A stretch of 64,000 bases of DNA from Verrucomicrobiaceae bacterium (GCA_027486585.1 JAIXOU010000110.1:1-64000); one strand, 5' to 3'. Shown: positions 1-9,149, numbered from the stretch's first letter. Made by a program: numbers and translations. The notes: generated by a model not told the origin, from the sequence alone.

Positions 1-165
1 GATGGTTTACAGTTGTTTACGATGGTTTACAGTTGTTTACGATGGTTTACAGTTGTTTACGATGGTTTACAGTTGTTTACGATGGTTGACGATAGTTTGT
101 CCAAGGCAGTGATTTTCCGAGCAGCCACTGTAAACAACAGTCAACAACCGTAAACCACAGTAAAC
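1..165. repeat. Inverted array of 10-bp-phased GTTTAC repeats
   Basis: The left arm (1-80) is four exact copies of a 20-bp unit made of two related decamers. It places GTTTAC at 5, 15, 25 and so on to 75, followed by degenerate copies at 85 and 95. The right arm carries the reverse complement: GTAAAC at 130, GTCAAC at 140, and GTAAAC at 150 and 160, again exactly 10 bp apart. The middle (about 101-129) is non-repetitive. The array begins at the window edge, so it may extend further left. It lies just past the stop of the minus-strand vWA gene, so read-through RNA could fold into a long hairpin. A terminator or a helically phased protein-binding array are both possible; the function is unknown. 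Confidence 0.9.
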
Positions 166-176
166 GGTTTGGTCTT

Positions 177-1325
177 CTACTTAAACTCAATGGCCTTCTT
201 GGCTGCCTGCTCACGCACAGCTTGGACGATGACTTTATCCAGAGTCGCGACTTCGCCGCTTTCTTTGGCTTTTTCGGCGACGAACTTTTGGCGCTCTTCG
301 TTGAGCTTTCTGATATCGCTTTGGATCTTGGCACGGTCAGTAGCTTTTTGATCAATGAAGGCAGCTCGGGCAGCTGGTGCCATGGGTTTGAGTTCGGCTG
401 GCAGTTCTTCATCACTGATGGATTCCAGCTTAACGCCGTCTTTCTTGGTCGCATCCACGAGGTCCCAGGTGCTGTTGGAATAGTTGCTTGAGGTCTTCGT
501 CAATGCGCGCTGCACGGCGGCTCCGGCTTTACCATAACGGCCTGCGTTTGCGTCTTGGGCGACCTGATTGGAGCGTCCACGCGTGCCGTCTTTCCCATAG
601 GTGATATAAGTGTTATTGAGCTCGATGCTTAGCCGTGTGATTTCCTTATCCTGTGGTGCTTCGATGTGCACAACTGCCTTGTCCTGATCAATGGTTAAGA
701 AGCGTCCTTCCGCCAATGCGGCCCCGGTCCGCCAGCCGCCGTTTTCACCTTCGGCATGATTGCCGCAGTGAATGGTATTGATGACGACGCCCTTTTGAAT
801 CGCGGCTTTGCAGGCATCGTTGGCGCTGATCGGACCTTGTGTGAAGGGTTCATTGCCAGCGATGAAGATGACTTTATAAGTCTTGCTGTTGTTATCCCAA
901 GAAAGCTTATCCAGAGCCTCCCGAATCACGGCTCCGCAGTATTCGTCTCCGCCATTGGTGGTGAGTTTGAAGAGCTGCTCTGAGACCTGATCCAGATCAC
1001 GCGTGAAGGGCAGGACTTGGCGGATGTAGTTCGTGCCGATGCTGAGATTCGTGTTGCCGTATTCATACAGGGCGACTTGGACGACGGGCGTTTTATCGCC
1101 CTGTTTAGCATCGTTGAACTCATTGACGATCTTCCAAAGCTGGCTTTTCGCCTGCTCGATCAGGCCGTCCATGCTGCTGCTGGTGTCTAGCAGGATGGCG
1201 ATCTGCACCAGCGCTTCATTGTCGCGGATGGCTTTATCTTGGGTGGGTTCAGCCGCTGGCAGCAGGGCTGCACCGGTGGTGAAACTGAAGGTGGTGAGGC
1301 AGAGGAGTTGGGTAAGTGCTTTCAT
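177..1325 (-). CDS. Exported von Willebrand factor A domain protein
   Basis: A 382-aa protein with an N-terminal signal peptide (hydrophobic stretch about residues 4-25) followed directly by a vWA domain. The MIDAS metal motif DTSSS is at residues 47-51 (D47, S49, S51). The rest of the domain reads like other bacterial exported vWA proteins (the FIAGNEPF segment in the middle). The C-terminal third is charged, K/E/R-rich and probably helical. vWA domains usually bind protein ligands through a divalent metal; the partner here is unknown. ATG at 1325 is chosen over the in-frame GTG at 1343 because a GGGGG stretch sits just upstream and the signal peptide starts cleanly there. Confidence 0.85.
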   Translation of the reverse strand: MKALTQLLCLTTFSFTTGAALLPAAEPTQDKAIRDNEALVQIAILLDTSSSMDGLIEQAKSQLWKIVNEFNDAKQGDKTPVVQVALYEYGNTNLSIGTNYIRQVLPFTRDLDQVSEQLFKLTTNGGDEYCGAVIREALDKLSWDNNSKTYKVIFIAGNEPFTQGPISANDACKAAIQKGVVINTIHCGNHAEGENGGWRTGAALAEGRFLTIDQDKAVVHIEAPQDKEITRLSIELNNTYITYGKDGTRGRSNQVAQDANAGRYGKAGAAVQRALTKTSSNYSNSTWDLVDATKKDGVKLESISDEELPAELKPMAPAARAAFIDQKATDRAKIQSDIRKLNEERQKFVAEKAKESGEVATLDKVIVQAVREQAAKKAIEFK

Positions 1326-1394
1326 AGCACCCCCAGTCTGCACGCCCTCTTTTCAGCCGTCTGTAAAGCGGCTGTAAAATGATTGAAGCCGCCG

Positions 1395-2495
1395 TCACCT
1401 ACTTTTGAATGCATCTTCAGACGAACCACGGCCACCCATCAGAAAGTTGAAGGCCTTCGGAAGCCGCTGCCGGATCTGGCCACCTGCGGACAGACAGATC
1501 ACAAGAACGATTAGGGGTAAAAGCAGGAAGGTTAAAACGGAGTTCATCCCGTTGTAGGGGACACATTTGAAGATCAGTTTTTTCAAGGTCAGCATCAGTG
1601 GCTCATGGGCTAGATAGACGAAAAAACTCAGCCCCGCAGCCTTCAGCATTTTTTCCCTCAGTGGACCTGTAATCCGATCGCTCAGGCCCCAGATGGCAAC
1701 TATCCCTGAGACATTCGCCAGCTTGTTCACCCATGGCAGTGCGTCACCCGACAGATCAAACCCAGTATTCAGAACACACAGTAGCAGCCAGACGGCAGCG
1801 CTGGGCCATCTCCAGAAACGCAGATCCCAGTCCGGTACGATCTGTTTCTTGGCCATCACAGCCCCCAGAGTGAAAAAAGCCAGACCCGCCTCATCAGGCC
1901 GACTTGGCAGATATCCAACAAACCACGCGACCATGACTCCACCTACCAGAAACCAACCCAGTTTCGTTGCCAAGAATGAGATCAATGGGCTCAGAAAGAT
2001 CAGCAGCAGCAGATCACGCAAATACCAGAGTTGATAGGCCACTGGATTCCACAGCCAGACACCCAGCCATTGCAGCCAAGTCAGCGCCGCCAGTTCCATC
2101 CGTTGGCCGATCAGGGCGCGGGTCGGATTCAGCCAGTAAGCTAGCCCAAACAGCACGCAGCTCAGCAAACTCCAAATTAGATAGGGCACTAGCAGAGACT
2201 TTACCCGCTTTCGCCACTTCTCTAACCAACCCGACCAGCCAGGTTTCAGCGTCCAAAAGAACAGAAAACCTGAGATAAAGAAAAACAGCGGACGATTCAC
2301 CCGTCCTAAATGGCTCAACCAAAAAGTCAGCAGAACATCCGCCTCAGGTGAAGGCTGCTTTGTTAGAACCCCATCATAAACCAAGGACAACGGAGCGGCA
2401 TGATTGAACAGTACAATCAGAATCGAGACGAACGAAAGAAGCCTAAGCTTCTCTTGAATCACTGGGGATAAAGGCTGCGGCGGTGCTTGAATCAT
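1395..2495 (-). CDS. Acyltransferase family 3 (OafA/YrhL-like) membrane protein
   Basis: A 366-aa polytopic membrane protein with about ten hydrophobic segments. It shows the family hallmarks: an early helix with a conserved His (FNHAAPL, about residue 27) and the RPLFFFISGFLFF segment. Members of this family transfer acyl groups from the cytoplasm onto sugars or other cell-envelope substrates; the substrate here cannot be deduced. It lies 69 bp upstream of the vWA gene on the same strand and could be co-transcribed with it. The 273 bp before its start (2496-2768) hold no convincing gene and presumably contain its promoter. Confidence 0.85.
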   Translation of the reverse strand: MIQAPPQPLSPVIQEKLRLLSFVSILIVLFNHAAPLSLVYDGVLTKQPSPEADVLLTFWLSHLGRVNRPLFFFISGFLFFWTLKPGWSGWLEKWRKRVKSLLVPYLIWSLLSCVLFGLAYWLNPTRALIGQRMELAALTWLQWLGVWLWNPVAYQLWYLRDLLLLIFLSPLISFLATKLGWFLVGGVMVAWFVGYLPSRPDEAGLAFFTLGAVMAKKQIVPDWDLRFWRWPSAAVWLLLCVLNTGFDLSGDALPWVNKLANVSGIVAIWGLSDRITGPLREKMLKAAGLSFFVYLAHEPLMLTLKKLIFKCVPYNGMNSVLTFLLLPLIVLVICLSAGGQIRQRLPKAFNFLMGGRGSSEDAFKSR

Positions 2496-2768
2496 AAGAT
2501 TCCTGGCGCCGAATTAATGGCGCGGAATGAATGGAGGGGTGCAAAAAAGGTCGCTGAATTAGGGCTTAAAGTGGTTTGCGGGACAAATCTTAGTTGCTGC
2601 AAAAAAATTGAAACAAGCCGAGTCAAGAGTGCCTTCCTGAATGAGGCCGCGTGGCAGCCTGATTTCGCCACCCTTAGCTGCGCCATACATCAGCCTTGAA
2701 ATCATCGTTTTCGTGAAATTAAATCAGTCATTGGAGCTTCCAAGAAAAAACAGAATGCGCAACTCTAT

Positions 2769-3971
2769 CTACCGGATCGCCGCCGCCTGGATTTCAGCAC
2801 CTAAACCAGAGATGGCACTCAAGGCAGAAGCGGGTGATGGGCGGGTTTTGGGTGCGTTCAGGCCATCTTTGGCGACACTTTGAGTCAGCTCTTTTAAGGC
2901 TTCGGTAAAGGCGGTGACAGCCAGGGCTTCCTCGGCACGATCATAGTGAAGGCCGTTCAAAAGAGCCACATGCTCATAGCGGTCCATCCACTCCAGCGAG
3001 CGGGCACGATAACGCTCCAAGACAAGTTTCAGCAAGGCCTCTGCGGCACGGTCTTGGGACTCGCGCAGCACATGATAGGACAGACAACGGGCCACATCTG
3101 CGGCGGCGGCGACGAGGCCTGGCTCTAGGCTGCCGGCTTCTAACTGGCGATGCCGATGCTCGTAATGAAAGCCAAGATCAACCTGACACATTTCATTCAC
3201 CGCGAGATGACGATGCACCTCACAGAGCATGGCCACCTCCAGTCCCCAAGCCGAGGGAATGTTAAAGCTGGCGAGGGTGTTGCAGTCACCTGAAAACTCG
3301 CCTGACAAGGGGTAACGGAAGCTTTCTAAATGCTCCAGAAGCGGGGTGGCCCCGAGCACTTCCTGAAAGGCCTGAATCAATGGAAAAATGAGCAGGCGAG
3401 TGACTCGGCCATAGAGGCGATCTGCCACGCGGCTGTAGTAACCTTTGGCAAAACGGTAGCCGAGTCGTGGATGCGCGATTGGGTAGCCTAATTTGGCCAG
3501 CAGACTGGGGCTGTAATTGAGGATGTCTGTGTCGTGACTGATGATGATGCCATCATGACCTGCCGCTTTAAGATAGGCGATTCCCATCCAGATATTGGCA
3601 CCTTTTCCACCTTGGCTGCCGGCATCGCCAAAGTGCTGATTCACGGTCTTGAGCGCGGGGCCATCATTCCAGAGGAGCGTCATTTTTTTATCGCCCAACC
3701 ATTCACGACAGGCAGCATTGGCCTGGAGCATTTGTGACTCGTCCATGACATTCATGCTGAGAACGACTTCAGAAATGTAGGGCACTTTAGCCACCTGCGT
3801 CAGGATGGCTGGCAGCGCAGGACGCCCGACCTCTTGATGCAATGCGGGGAGCAAGAGGGCAATGGGACGCTTTTCGGCTAGCTTGACCAGTTCAGCTTCA
3901 CGGGCGCTGTTGTCTGGTGTAGAGAGGTGATGCAGGGTCGGCAGTCGTGCGTGCTGATAAAAATCGGCCAT
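2769..3971 (-). CDS. Glycosyltransferase resembling glucosyl-3-phosphoglycerate synthase (GT81-like)
   Basis: A 400-aa cytosolic GT-A-fold glycosyltransferase. The nucleotide-sugar/metal site is the HDTDI motif near residue 150. It is followed by features typical of GpgS-type GT81 enzymes: the KGYYSR and GRVTRL segments and the PLSGEF box. Family members make glucosyl- or mannosyl-3-phosphoglycerate, precursors of the compatible solutes glucosylglycerate and mannosylglycerate. No matching phosphatase is adjacent, so the product is uncertain. The gene lies 42 bp downstream of pssA on the same strand. A general GT2 enzyme with another acceptor is the main alternative. Confidence 0.7.
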   Translation of the reverse strand: MADFYQHARLPTLHHLSTPDNSAREAELVKLAEKRPIALLLPALHQEVGRPALPAILTQVAKVPYISEVVLSMNVMDESQMLQANAACREWLGDKKMTLLWNDGPALKTVNQHFGDAGSQGGKGANIWMGIAYLKAAGHDGIIISHDTDILNYSPSLLAKLGYPIAHPRLGYRFAKGYYSRVADRLYGRVTRLLIFPLIQAFQEVLGATPLLEHLESFRYPLSGEFSGDCNTLASFNIPSAWGLEVAMLCEVHRHLAVNEMCQVDLGFHYEHRHRQLEAGSLEPGLVAAAADVARCLSYHVLRESQDRAAEALLKLVLERYRARSLEWMDRYEHVALLNGLHYDRAEEALAVTAFTEALKELTQSVAKDGLNAPKTRPSPASALSAISGLGAEIQAAAIR

Positions 3972-4013
3972 TCGGGGGGAGGTCGGGAGAAAAGGCGGTC
4001 GGTGGTGGGCGCG

Positions 4014-4880
4014 CTAAATTTGCGATGCCGCATCCTTTGGCAAGACCTCATCTTTAGATTCTTGCTCGCTGGATAAATCTGAGGTGATCGGGTCCTCTGC
4101 ACCATCATACTCGATTTCGATCTGCTGCCGCACGCGACGGGAGACCCAAGGACGGACGAGTCCGTAGGTCAGATAACTGACAAAAAGCACCGAAGGCATC
4201 CACTGCCAATTTTGAACCGAGAAGGCGACGACGATAATGGAGATCAGCACCCAGGCTGGGGAGCGGCGGGTGCGCCAGTTGATCGACTTGAAGCTGGGAT
4301 ACTCCAGATCACTCATCATCAGGTAGGAAAGCATGACCATGAGAGCTGCCAGTCCATATTTCCAAGGGCCGATTTCTTTATTCCCCTCCTCCAACCAGAG
4401 CATCAGAAGGGTGAGTGAGGCAATCACACCCGCAGCAGCCGGGATCGGGCAACCCCGAAAATGCTTGCTGCCGGTGCCGTCGCTGGCTGCTGAAATGCAG
4501 TTAAATCGGGCCAAACGCATGGCTCCGCAGACGAGATAGACCGAGGCGATGAGCCAGCCAAGTCCAGCCGGCTTTTCGATGTCCTTCAAAACAATGTCAT
4601 GCACCAACAATGCTGGGGCAACGCCAAAGCTGACGATGTCGGCGATGCTGTCGAGCTCACGGCCAAACGGCGACTCCTGACCACCCATGCGTGCGACTCG
4701 GCCATCCAGCACATCAAAGAGACAGGCTGCCAGAATGGCAATGATCGCCCAGTAGTAATGTTCGGTGATTTCCCCCTCACGACCTTTGAAAATCTGAAGA
4801 ATAGCGACAAAGCCGGACAGGATATTTCCTGCCGTCATCATCGTGGGGAGCACATAGATGCGTGGTTCGCGTTCAAGCAT
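4014..4880 (-). CDS. pssA: CDP-diacylglycerol-serine O-phosphatidyltransferase
   Basis: Makes phosphatidylserine, the precursor of phosphatidylethanolamine, from CDP-diacylglycerol and serine in the inner membrane. The complete CDP-alcohol phosphatidyltransferase signature DGxxARx8GxxxDxxxD is present (D59, G60, A63, R64, G73, D77, D81, counted from the chosen start). It is surrounded by multiple membrane helices and followed by an acidic cytoplasmic tail. The open frame runs upstream to 5066, but that would overlap the divergent rhodanese gene. The start at 4880 gives 288 aa, begins right before the first helix and fits the family length; ATG 4910 is an alternative. Confidence 0.9.
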   Translation of the reverse strand: MLEREPRIYVLPTMMTAGNILSGFVAILQIFKGREGEITEHYYWAIIAILAACLFDVLDGRVARMGGQESPFGRELDSIADIVSFGVAPALLVHDIVLKDIEKPAGLGWLIASVYLVCGAMRLARFNCISAASDGTGSKHFRGCPIPAAAGVIASLTLLMLWLEEGNKEIGPWKYGLAALMVMLSYLMMSDLEYPSFKSINWRTRRSPAWVLISIIVVAFSVQNWQWMPSVLFVSYLTYGLVRPWVSRRVRQQIEIEYDGAEDPITSDLSSEQESKDEVLPKDAASQI

Positions 4881-4946
4881 GACGCGCAATTCTAGCGTGT
4901 TCGAGCACATTGCACAGACGAAGTTTAGAGTTTCGCCAATTCTTTG

Positions 4947-5528
4947 ATGAGCTATGAATGGCCCATGCCTGCCACAGAACTCCCTCCATTGACTCCAGAA
5001 ACGACGCTCGGTGAAGTGCTGCGCTACTACCCAGGTGCCCAGCGCGCCCTTTTTGCCCGCTACCACATCGGCGGCTGTAGCAGCTGCGCTTTTAGCCCAA
5101 CAGAGACTTTAGCCCAGGTCTGTACCCGCAATGAAAATATTCCTGTGGCGGAAATGATCCAGCATATCCACGACAGCCATTCCCAGGACGATCAGCTGCA
5201 AATCAGTCCACGCGAGTTTGCAGAACTCATGAAAACGGAGCCCAAATTAAAAATCCTGGATGCCCGCACCCGAGAAGAACACGAAGCCGTGAAGATCCCT
5301 GGCGCGCAATTCATGGATCAGACGCTGGTGCAGGAGGCTTTTTCAAACTGGGATAAAAACACCCCTATCGTCCTCTATGATCACACCGGAAGCCGGGCCT
5401 TAGATGCGGTGGCTTACTACATCGGCCATGGCTTCACCCATGCCCGCTGCTTGACGGGGGGAATTGATGCTTACAGTCAGCAGATTGACCCGACGCTGCC
5501 GCGCTATCACATTGAAATTGAAGCTTAA
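4947..5528 (+). CDS. DUF1858/DUF542-like plus rhodanese-like domain protein (active-site Cys missing)
   Basis: About 193 aa. The N-terminal 75 residues resemble the small helical domain of ScdA/DUF1858 proteins, with a CSSC motif after HIGG. The C-terminal part is a rhodanese fold (LDARTREEHEAVKIPGAQ, then the catalytic loop, then LTGGIDAY). The loop reads YDHTGSR, where sulfurtransferases have YCxxGxR. The persulfide-forming Cys is therefore replaced by Asp, and sulfurtransferase activity is unlikely. A redox or metal-centre-related, or regulatory, role is possible. It is divergent from pssA. TTG 4944 and ATG 4965 are alternative starts. radC follows 21 bp after the stop. Confidence 0.75.
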   Translation: MSYEWPMPATELPPLTPETTLGEVLRYYPGAQRALFARYHIGGCSSCAFSPTETLAQVCTRNENIPVAEMIQHIHDSHSQDDQLQISPREFAELMKTEPKLKILDARTREEHEAVKIPGAQFMDQTLVQEAFSNWDKNTPIVLYDHTGSRALDAVAYYIGHGFTHARCLTGGIDAYSQQIDPTLPRYHIEIEA

Positions 5529-5549
5529 ATCTCATCCGCGCCCTCACTC

Positions 5550-6242
5550 ATGTCTCGCATTCTTGACATCCCCGAAGAAGATCGTCCGCGCGAGCGCCTC
5601 CTGCGCCTAGGAGCAGGGGCTTTGTCAGACGCCGAATTGCTGGCGATCTTTATCAATACGGGGATGAAGGGGGAAAATGCGTTGCAAGTCGCGCAGCGAC
5701 TCCTCAAAGAGCAGGGCTCCCTGCGGAATCTGTCCAAAATCGAAGCCTCTGCACTCGTGGACATGCGTGGACTAGGGCCGGCTAAAGCCGCCAACCTAGC
5801 TGCCGCGTTTGAATTAGGCCGTCGCGCCGAGCAACAAGAGGCTCGGGAAATGCCCATCAACACACCCGAACTGGCTTACAAGTTCATCGGCGCAGAGCTC
5901 CAGGCGCTCACTCATGAGACAGTGCGCATTCTATTGCTGAACACTCGACTCTGTCTCATGCGCCACGAAGAGCTGTTTCGCGGTACCCTCAACGAGACCA
6001 CCGCGCACCCGCGTGAAGTGATCCAAAAAGCGCTGCTCCACAAGGCTTATGCCTTTGTGCTGGTCCATAATCACCCTAGCGGCGACCCTGATCCCAGCGA
6101 TGCCGATCGCCGTCTGACACGTCGAATTAAAGACGCCGCAGACCTCTTTAACATTGTCTTTCTCGATCATTTGATCATCGGTACGCCCGCCGAGGGACGC
6201 AGCCAGCCCTACTTCAGCTTTCGAGAGTGCGCTTTACTCTGA
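5550..6242 (+). CDS. radC: RadC family JAB/MPN-domain protein
   Basis: A 230-aa UPF0758/RadC protein. The N-terminal helix-hairpin-helix region (RGLGPAKAANLAAAFELGRR, about residues 73-92) precedes an MPN/JAB domain. The metal site HNHPSGDPDPSDAD is at residues 173-186 (H173, H175, D186 as ligands). The early view of RadC as a DNA-repair protein is not well supported, and the biochemical role of the family remains unclear. Length and motifs are complete. It is transcribed with the upstream rhodanese-like gene (21-bp gap) and valS follows about 50 bp downstream. Confidence 0.93.
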   Translation: MSRILDIPEEDRPRERLLRLGAGALSDAELLAIFINTGMKGENALQVAQRLLKEQGSLRNLSKIEASALVDMRGLGPAKAANLAAAFELGRRAEQQEAREMPINTPELAYKFIGAELQALTHETVRILLLNTRLCLMRHEELFRGTLNETTAHPREVIQKALLHKAYAFVLVHNHPSGDPDPSDADRRLTRRIKDAADLFNIVFLDHLIIGTPAEGRSQPYFSFRECALL

Positions 6243-6293
6243 CCTCCTGACTCCTTGCAAATCGGCTGCTTTCCCCCATCTTGGCGGCCCTTT

Positions 6294-9140
6294 ATGCCCG
6301 AACTCGAAAAGACCTACACCCCGGCCGACGTGGAATCACGCTGGTATCAGCGCTGGCTGGATGACAAATGCTTTGAAGCTGATCCCGCTCGAGTCAGCGA
6401 GACGCGTCCAGCTTACTCCATCGTCATCCCGCCGCCGAACGTCACAGGTGTTTTGCACATGGGCCATGTTCTGAATAATACCATTCAGGACATCCTTTGC
6501 CGCCGTGCACGCATGGCAGGGAAGGAAGTGCTCTGGCTGCCAGGCACTGATCACGCAGGTTTGGCCACGCAAAACGTGGTGGAAAAGACGCTCAAAAAAC
6601 AAGGTCTTATCAAACACCGCGATGACCTAGGACGTGAAAAACTGATCGAAAAAATCTGGGAATGGAAAGACAAACAGGGCGACATCATCATCGATCAGCT
6701 CAAGAAGCTTGGCTCCTCCTGTGACTGGAGCCGCCAGCGCTTTACCTTTGATGAAGACTACAACCGCTGCGTCATGCGCGTGTTTGTGGACCTCTACAAA
6801 AAAGGCCTCATTTACCGTGGCAAACGCATGGTGAACTGGTGCCCATCTTCCCTGACGGCATTGAGTGATGAGGAAGTCATCATGAAGCAGCAAAAAGGCT
6901 TCATGTATCATTTTAAAGTGGAAGTCGTCGAGGCACCTGGCACTTGGCTCACCATTGCGACGACGCGTCCTGAGACGATCCCAGGCGATACCGCCGTGGC
7001 CGTGAATCCGAAAGATCCGCGCTATGCCGATCTCGTCGGTAAACACATTCGCCGTCCGTTGCCTTTGGAGAATCAGGCATCGATTCGCATCGTGGCGGAT
7101 GACCATGTCGATTTCGAATTTGGTACAGGTGTCTTGAAAGTGACGCCCGCCCACGACAAGGCTGACTTTGAAATCGGCCAACGTCATAGCCTAGAAGTCA
7201 TTGATGTGCTGCATCCCAACGGTGTGCTGAATGAACTTGCTGGCAAAGACTTGGCTGGCTTGGACCGCTTTGAAGGCCGAAAGAAAGCGGTCGAGCTGCT
7301 CACCGAAATGGGCGCGATGATCAAAGAGGAGCCCCATCAGAACAACGTCGGCTACTCTGAACGTGCCGACGTGCCTATCGAGCCTCGTTTGAGTGAGCAA
7401 TGGTTCCTCAAATATCCGAGTGTGAAAGAAAGTCAGGAAGTCGTGGCAAACGGAACCATGAAGTTCCACCCCGACCGCTGGGCAAAGGTCTATGACCACT
7501 GGATGACCGGCCTTCAAGACTGGTGCATCAGCCGCCAAGTCTGGTGGGGACATCGGATTCCGGTGTGGAGGAAGACCATGCCATACGCAGATCTTCAGGA
7601 TGGTTCACCACTCGAACGTGCCATTTATGTTCTTGGCGAAACTCTGTCCGCCAGCCAAGAGACGAGCCTTTCCGGCGGAGAGAATGACCAGTCCGTGTTG
7701 AGTTATCAGTGGCTCGGTGACTCCAAGACGATTGAGATCACAGCAGCAACGTCGTCAGACAAAGAATCACAAGAATTGGACCGCCTTGGCTTCACCCAAG
7801 ACCCCGACGTCCTCGACACTTGGTTCAGCTCTTGGCTGTGGCCGTTTGCGACGATGGGATGGACTGGAGACAAAGCCCATGATTCCACGATTCCAACACT
7901 TCGCGCGTTTTACCCCACGACCGATCTCGTGACTGGTCCAGACATCATCTTCTTCTGGGTTGCCCGTATGATCATGGCTGGCTTCGAATGGATGGGCGAG
8001 CTGCCTTTCCAAAATGTCTATTACACCGGCATCATCCGCGACAAGCAAGGCCGTAAGATGTCCAAATCGCTCGGGAATTCGCCTGATCCACTCGACCTCA
8101 TCGCCACCTACAGCGCAGATGCTCTGCGCTTCGGCATCATGCGCAGTGCGCCGTTGGGCCAGGACATTTGCTTCGACGAAAAGAACGTCGAGCTCGGCCG
8201 CAACTTCTGCACCAAGCTCTGGAACGCCGCCCGCTTCCGCCAGATGCAAGGCGGAGAGGTCGAGACGGAAATCAGCGCTGCCCTGCTTAGCAGCGACGAC
8301 AAATGGATCCTCCTGCGCCTGAACACCGCCATCGCCGAGGTCAGCACCGCTTTGGAAGAATACCGCTTCAGCGACGCCACTGCCACGCTGTACCGCTTCT
8401 TCTGGAGCGAGTATTGCGACTGGTATGTGGAGGCGTCTAAAGCCGTCCTTCAAGGAAGCGATGCGAAGCGCAAAGAGAACACGCTCGCCGTGATCGATTT
8501 TGTCCTCGGTCAGACACTTCGTCTCTTCCATCCATTCCTGCCCTTCATCACCGAAGAGCTGTGGCACGGGATGGGCTTCAATGCTGACCTACCCGAAAAC
8601 CAAGGCGGCAAGAGCATCATGTTCGCCGTTTGGCCGAAACCGCTGGATGCTGACGAACTCGCACACTTCGGCATCCTTCCCGAGGACGAAAAGACCGCGA
8701 ACGAGAAGTATGAAGCCGTCAATTTGGGCCGTGGCCTGAAGAGCACCTTCAATATCAACAAGAAGGTCCGCTTTGTCCTCCAGCCTAACCAAGAGTTGCC
8801 TGCCTATGAGATTGAAGTCCTGCGTATTCTCCTGAATGCCGAACCACTGGATGTCGATTCCGCCTATGTCCCCACCAAAGGCACGCCAAGTGCGATCACT
8901 CCTCTTGGCACCATCTTCTTACCCTTGGATGGGCTTATCGACATTGAAGCCGAACGCGCCCGCATTGGCAAAGAGCTGACCAAAGTTGAATCTGAGCTGG
9001 AGAAAGTTACCGCCAAGTTGGCCGACGAAAACTTCACCAGCAAAGTTCCGCAAAAAGTGCTCGATGAGCATCAGCTGCGCAAAACGGATTGGCAGGAAAA
9101 ACTGGCCAAGCTGCGCGAGATGATGTCCGCCCTTGGCTAA
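6294..9140 (+). CDS. valS: Valyl-tRNA synthetase
   Basis: Class I aminoacyl-tRNA synthetase that charges tRNA-Val. From the chosen ATG (948 aa), the HIGH-type motif HMGH is at residues 55-58 after IPPPNVTG. The editing (CP1) domain contains TTRPETIPGDTAVAV. The WFSSWLWP signature precedes the KMSKS loop (GRKMSKSLGN). An anticodon-binding region and a C-terminal coiled-coil arm (LTKVESELEKVTAKLADENF) complete the enzyme. The segment between HRIPVW and DPDVLDTW is roughly 50 residues longer than I recall for E. coli. The open frame extends to 6255, but MPELEKTYTP at 6294 is the natural N-terminus. Confidence 0.97.
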   Translation: MPELEKTYTPADVESRWYQRWLDDKCFEADPARVSETRPAYSIVIPPPNVTGVLHMGHVLNNTIQDILCRRARMAGKEVLWLPGTDHAGLATQNVVEKTLKKQGLIKHRDDLGREKLIEKIWEWKDKQGDIIIDQLKKLGSSCDWSRQRFTFDEDYNRCVMRVFVDLYKKGLIYRGKRMVNWCPSSLTALSDEEVIMKQQKGFMYHFKVEVVEAPGTWLTIATTRPETIPGDTAVAVNPKDPRYADLVGKHIRRPLPLENQASIRIVADDHVDFEFGTGVLKVTPAHDKADFEIGQRHSLEVIDVLHPNGVLNELAGKDLAGLDRFEGRKKAVELLTEMGAMIKEEPHQNNVGYSERADVPIEPRLSEQWFLKYPSVKESQEVVANGTMKFHPDRWAKVYDHWMTGLQDWCISRQVWWGHRIPVWRKTMPYADLQDGSPLERAIYVLGETLSASQETSLSGGENDQSVLSYQWLGDSKTIEITAATSSDKESQELDRLGFTQDPDVLDTWFSSWLWPFATMGWTGDKAHDSTIPTLRAFYPTTDLVTGPDIIFFWVARMIMAGFEWMGELPFQNVYYTGIIRDKQGRKMSKSLGNSPDPLDLIATYSADALRFGIMRSAPLGQDICFDEKNVELGRNFCTKLWNAARFRQMQGGEVETEISAALLSSDDKWILLRLNTAIAEVSTALEEYRFSDATATLYRFFWSEYCDWYVEASKAVLQGSDAKRKENTLAVIDFVLGQTLRLFHPFLPFITEELWHGMGFNADLPENQGGKSIMFAVWPKPLDADELAHFGILPEDEKTANEKYEAVNLGRGLKSTFNINKKVRFVLQPNQELPAYEIEVLRILLNAEPLDVDSAYVPTKGTPSAITPLGTIFLPLDGLIDIEAERARIGKELTKVESELEKVTAKLADENFTSKVPQKVLDEHQLRKTDWQEKLAKLREMMSALG

Positions 9141-9149
9141 CGCAAATCA

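Noticed and set aside
1-80. Possible CRISPR array
   Set aside because: The units are exactly 20 bp and abut without any spacers, and the inner period is 10 bp; an inverted arm follows. This is a tandem repeat, not a CRISPR array.
2496-2768. Small ORFs in the gap before the acyltransferase gene
   Set aside because: ORFs of 64-70 aa on both strands have no start signals, no family features and overlap each other.
4881-5066. N-terminal extension of pssA by 62 residues
   Set aside because: It overlaps the divergent rhodanese gene and adds no family sequence; the enzyme starts naturally at 4880.
7767-8567. 266-aa minus-strand ORF opposite valS
   Set aside because: Antisense to the valS catalytic region; no independent support.
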